Of a stretch of DNA of 64,000 bases, positions 62,428 through 64,000 are shown piece by piece. The notes under the pieces were generated by a model. It was not told where the DNA came from and made no database searches. It saw nothing but the letters and a program-made list of their open reading frames with translations. The DNA comes from Pseudomonadota bacterium. Its GTDB lineage: Bacteria; Pseudomonadota; Alphaproteobacteria; Acetobacterales; Acetobacteraceae. The DNA is taken from NCBI GenBank assembly GCA_018240405.1, contig JAFEFW010000001.1, forward strand, positions 1 through 64,000, in the 5' to 3' direction. The stretch's first letter is position 1, and each line of letters begins with the position of its first letter. Both the position numbers and the translations under genes were made by a program.

Positions 62428-63633
62428 ATGACCCTCGTTGGCAAGCGCGTCCTGCTCATCGTCTCTGGTGGCATTGCCGCCATCAAGGTGCCGGAACTCA
62501 TCCGCCTGCTGCGGAAGCAGGGCGCCGGCGTGACTTGCGTGCTGACGGATAACGGCGCCCAGTTCGTCACGCCGCTGTCCCTGCAGGCGCTGTCGGAGTC
62601 GAAGGTGTACGCCGACCTGTTCTCCCTGACGGACGAGTCGGAGATGGGCCACATCCAGCTGTCGCGCTCCGCGGACCTGCTGGTGGTGGCGCCGGCGACG
62701 GCCAACATCCTGGCGAAGATGGCGGTCGGCCTGGCCGACGATCTCGCGTCCACGGTGCTGCTGGCGACCGACAAGCCGGTGCTGGTGGCGCCGGCAATGA
62801 ACGTCCGCATGTGGCTCCACCCGGCGACACAGGCCAACATGACGACGCTCACCGCGCGCGGCGTACAGGTCATCGGCCCGGACGAAGGCGCCATGGCCTG
62901 CAACGAGTTCGGTCCCGGGCGTATGTCCGAACCGCCCGCCATTGTTGCCGCCATAGGCTCGTTGCTGACATCCCGGGCCAGGCCGCTGGCCGGCAAGCAT
63001 GCGATCGTAACCAGCGGACCGACGCACGAGCCCATTGACCCGGTGCGCTACATCGCCAACCGCTCCTCCGGCCGGCAGGGCCATGCCATCGCCGCAGCAT
63101 TGGCTGACCTGGGCGCTCGCGTAACGCTGGTCAGTGGCCCGGTGACCGTCCCCGATCCTCCTGGCGTGGCGGTGAGGCGGATCGAAAGCGCCGCAGAAAT
63201 GCTTGATGCCTGCCAGACCGCGCTGCCAGCGGATGTCGCAGTGTTCGCCGCCGCCGTTGCGGATTGGCGGGTGGACAATGCCGCCACCGGCAAGATCAAG
63301 AAGCAAGCTGGCGCCGCGGCACCAGCGCTGAACCTGGTGCCCAACCCCGACATCCTGGCCACGATTGCCGCCGCCGGGCCGCGCCGGCCGCGGCTGGTCA
63401 TTGGCTTCGCGGCCGAGACCGATGACCTACTGGCGAATGCGCAGTCGAAGCTGCGGCGCAAGAACGCGGACTGGATTGTCGCCAATGACGTTTCGCCGGC
63501 CACCGGCATCATGGGCGGGCTGGACAACGCGGTGCACATCATCTCTCACGCCGGCGTCGAGGACTGGCCAATGCTGGCAAAGGACGAAGTCGCCCGTCGC
63601 CTCGCCGCCCGCATCGCCGAGGCGCTGGCGTGA
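62428..63633 (+). CDS. coaBC: Bifunctional phosphopantothenoylcysteine decarboxylase / PPC synthetase
   Basis: Joins cysteine to 4'-phosphopantothenate and decarboxylates the product, two steps of coenzyme A synthesis. The protein has 401 residues. The flavin-binding CoaC half has GGIAAIKVPELIR, the PASANI-like PATANILAKMAVG, the substrate motif APAMNVRMW and the active-site Cys in ACNEFGPGRMSEP. The CoaB half has TSGPTHEPIDPVRYIANRSSG and GFAAETDDL. ATG 62428 directly precedes the family start (TLVGKRVLL). It follows ubiE by 298 bases. Confidence 0.96.
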   Translation: MTLVGKRVLLIVSGGIAAIKVPELIRLLRKQGAGVTCVLTDNGAQFVTPLSLQALSESKVYADLFSLTDESEMGHIQLSRSADLLVVAPATANILAKMAVGLADDLASTVLLATDKPVLVAPAMNVRMWLHPATQANMTTLTARGVQVIGPDEGAMACNEFGPGRMSEPPAIVAAIGSLLTSRARPLAGKHAIVTSGPTHEPIDPVRYIANRSSGRQGHAIAAALADLGARVTLVSGPVTVPDPPGVAVRRIESAAEMLDACQTALPADVAVFAAAVADWRVDNAATGKIKKQAGAAAPALNLVPNPDILATIAAAGPRRPRLVIGFAAETDDLLANAQSKLRRKNADWIVANDVSPATGIMGGLDNAVHIISHAGVEDWPMLAKDEVARRLAARIAEALA

Positions 63634-64000
63634 GCGGGCTGGCGCCCTGGCTGATCCGCTCCCTGACGCAGGACGATGTCGCGGTGTTTCAACCGCTGCG
63701 GCTGGAAGCGTTGCGTCTGCATCCGGAGGCGTTTGGCGCCAGCGTCGAGGAGGAGCTGATGGAAGGCAGTGGCCGCATGATTGGCGCTCACCCATCCCTC
63801 ACACTCGGGGCCTTCGCGGACGGCGTGCTGATCGGATCCGCTGGCCTACAGGTGCCGGTGCGCGTCAAGCAGCGTCACCGGGGCAACCTGTTCGGGATTT
63901 TTGTTACTCCGGCGTGGCGTGGCCGGGGCGTCGGGCGAGCGATGCTGGAGGGGCTGCTGGCTCATGCCCGTGATGCCGGCCTGCGCCATGTCACGCTGTC
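63630..64000 (+). CDS. GNAT-family N-acetyltransferase, 3' end cut off
   Basis: Runs off the right edge. It starts with GTG 63630, overlapping the coaBC stop (GTGA), so translation is coupled. The 123 visible residues begin WLIRSLTQDDVAVFQPLRLEA and reach the acetyl-CoA-binding motif FVTPAWRGRGVGRAMLEGLL, which defines the family. About 40-50 residues are probably missing. The substrate is unknown. Confidence 0.85.
   Translation, partial: MSGLAPWLIRSLTQDDVAVFQPLRLEALRLHPEAFGASVEEELMEGSGRMIGAHPSLTLGAFADGVLIGSAGLQVPVRVKQRHRGNLFGIFVTPAWRGRGVGRAMLEGLLAHARDAGLRHVTL

Noticed and set aside
1-64000. CRISPR arrays, rRNA operons, prophage or insertion sequences
   Set aside because: No regularly spaced repeats, no rRNA segments, and no transposase, integrase or phage structural genes were seen in any frame.

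Overview
This 64 kb window is GC-rich, densely packed chromosomal DNA from an alphaproteobacterium, most likely a member of the Rhodospirillales/Acetobacteraceae. The reasoning is by gene content: an rpmH-rnpA-yidD-yidC-engB operon, an imuA-imuB mutagenesis pair with the alphaproteobacterial LexA box (GTTC-N7-GTTC), the mutM/ubiE/coaBC neighbourhood, and many small catabolic and redox enzymes. No rRNA, convincing tRNA, CRISPR array, prophage or intact insertion sequence was found. Taxonomy below class level is inference.

Layout. 1-2.9 kb: an HlyD-type adaptor (cut by the left edge), an FUSC-family exporter and a PhzF-like enzyme. 3-4.3 kb: two tandem type II toxin-antitoxin modules, of which three of the four genes are broken. 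4.4-8.3 kb: glmU-glmS (UDP-GlcNAc synthesis) divergent from gph. 8.5-13.3 kb: a signalling group with a hybrid histidine kinase carrying two kinase cores, a CBS-pair protein and a lone receiver. 13.6-15.1 kb: an HpaB-type monooxygenase. 15.2-20.6 kb: the rpmH operon, ending in a large unknown gene. 20.8-24.9 kb: a methyltransferase, an acyl-CoA synthetase and an FAA hydrolase. 25-27.6 kb: a membrane-anchored class III aminotransferase divergent from phosphatidylserine decarboxylase. 27.6-37.7 kb: small enzymes, mtgA, a VWA/MoxR pair, a multispan membrane protein, a class I amidotransferase and lolA. 38.3-43.4 kb: an NTF2-like protein, an FKBP, a DMT transporter and SOS-controlled imuAB. 43.7-49.1 kb: an acyltransferase, an MFS pump with its AraC regulator, a DUF6790-like membrane protein, a ferredoxin-like protein and a ceramidase-like hydrolase. 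49.1-57.8 kb: an ene-reductase-type flavoenzyme, an SDR/ADH pair, a glycine-zipper protein, a DUF1847 protein, a 2-hydroxyacid dehydrogenase, an orphan ABC binding protein and an LLM flavoenzyme. 57.9-64 kb: an EAL phosphodiesterase, enoyl-CoA hydratase, mutM, ubiE, coaBC and a GNAT cut by the right edge.

Most of the window is housekeeping and ordinary accessory metabolism. No complete new system is demonstrable. The points most worth a second look are: the decaying toxin-antitoxin pair, which still keeps a perfect palindrome before each antitoxin; an ene-reductase whose Fe-S motif has Asp in place of the second Cys, encoded right behind a ceramidase-like hydrolase; an SDR whose catalytic Tyr is Ser; a membrane-anchored aminotransferase paired with Psd; the unknown 725-residue protein overlapping engB; and imuA, whose only upstream ATG lies inside its SOS box.
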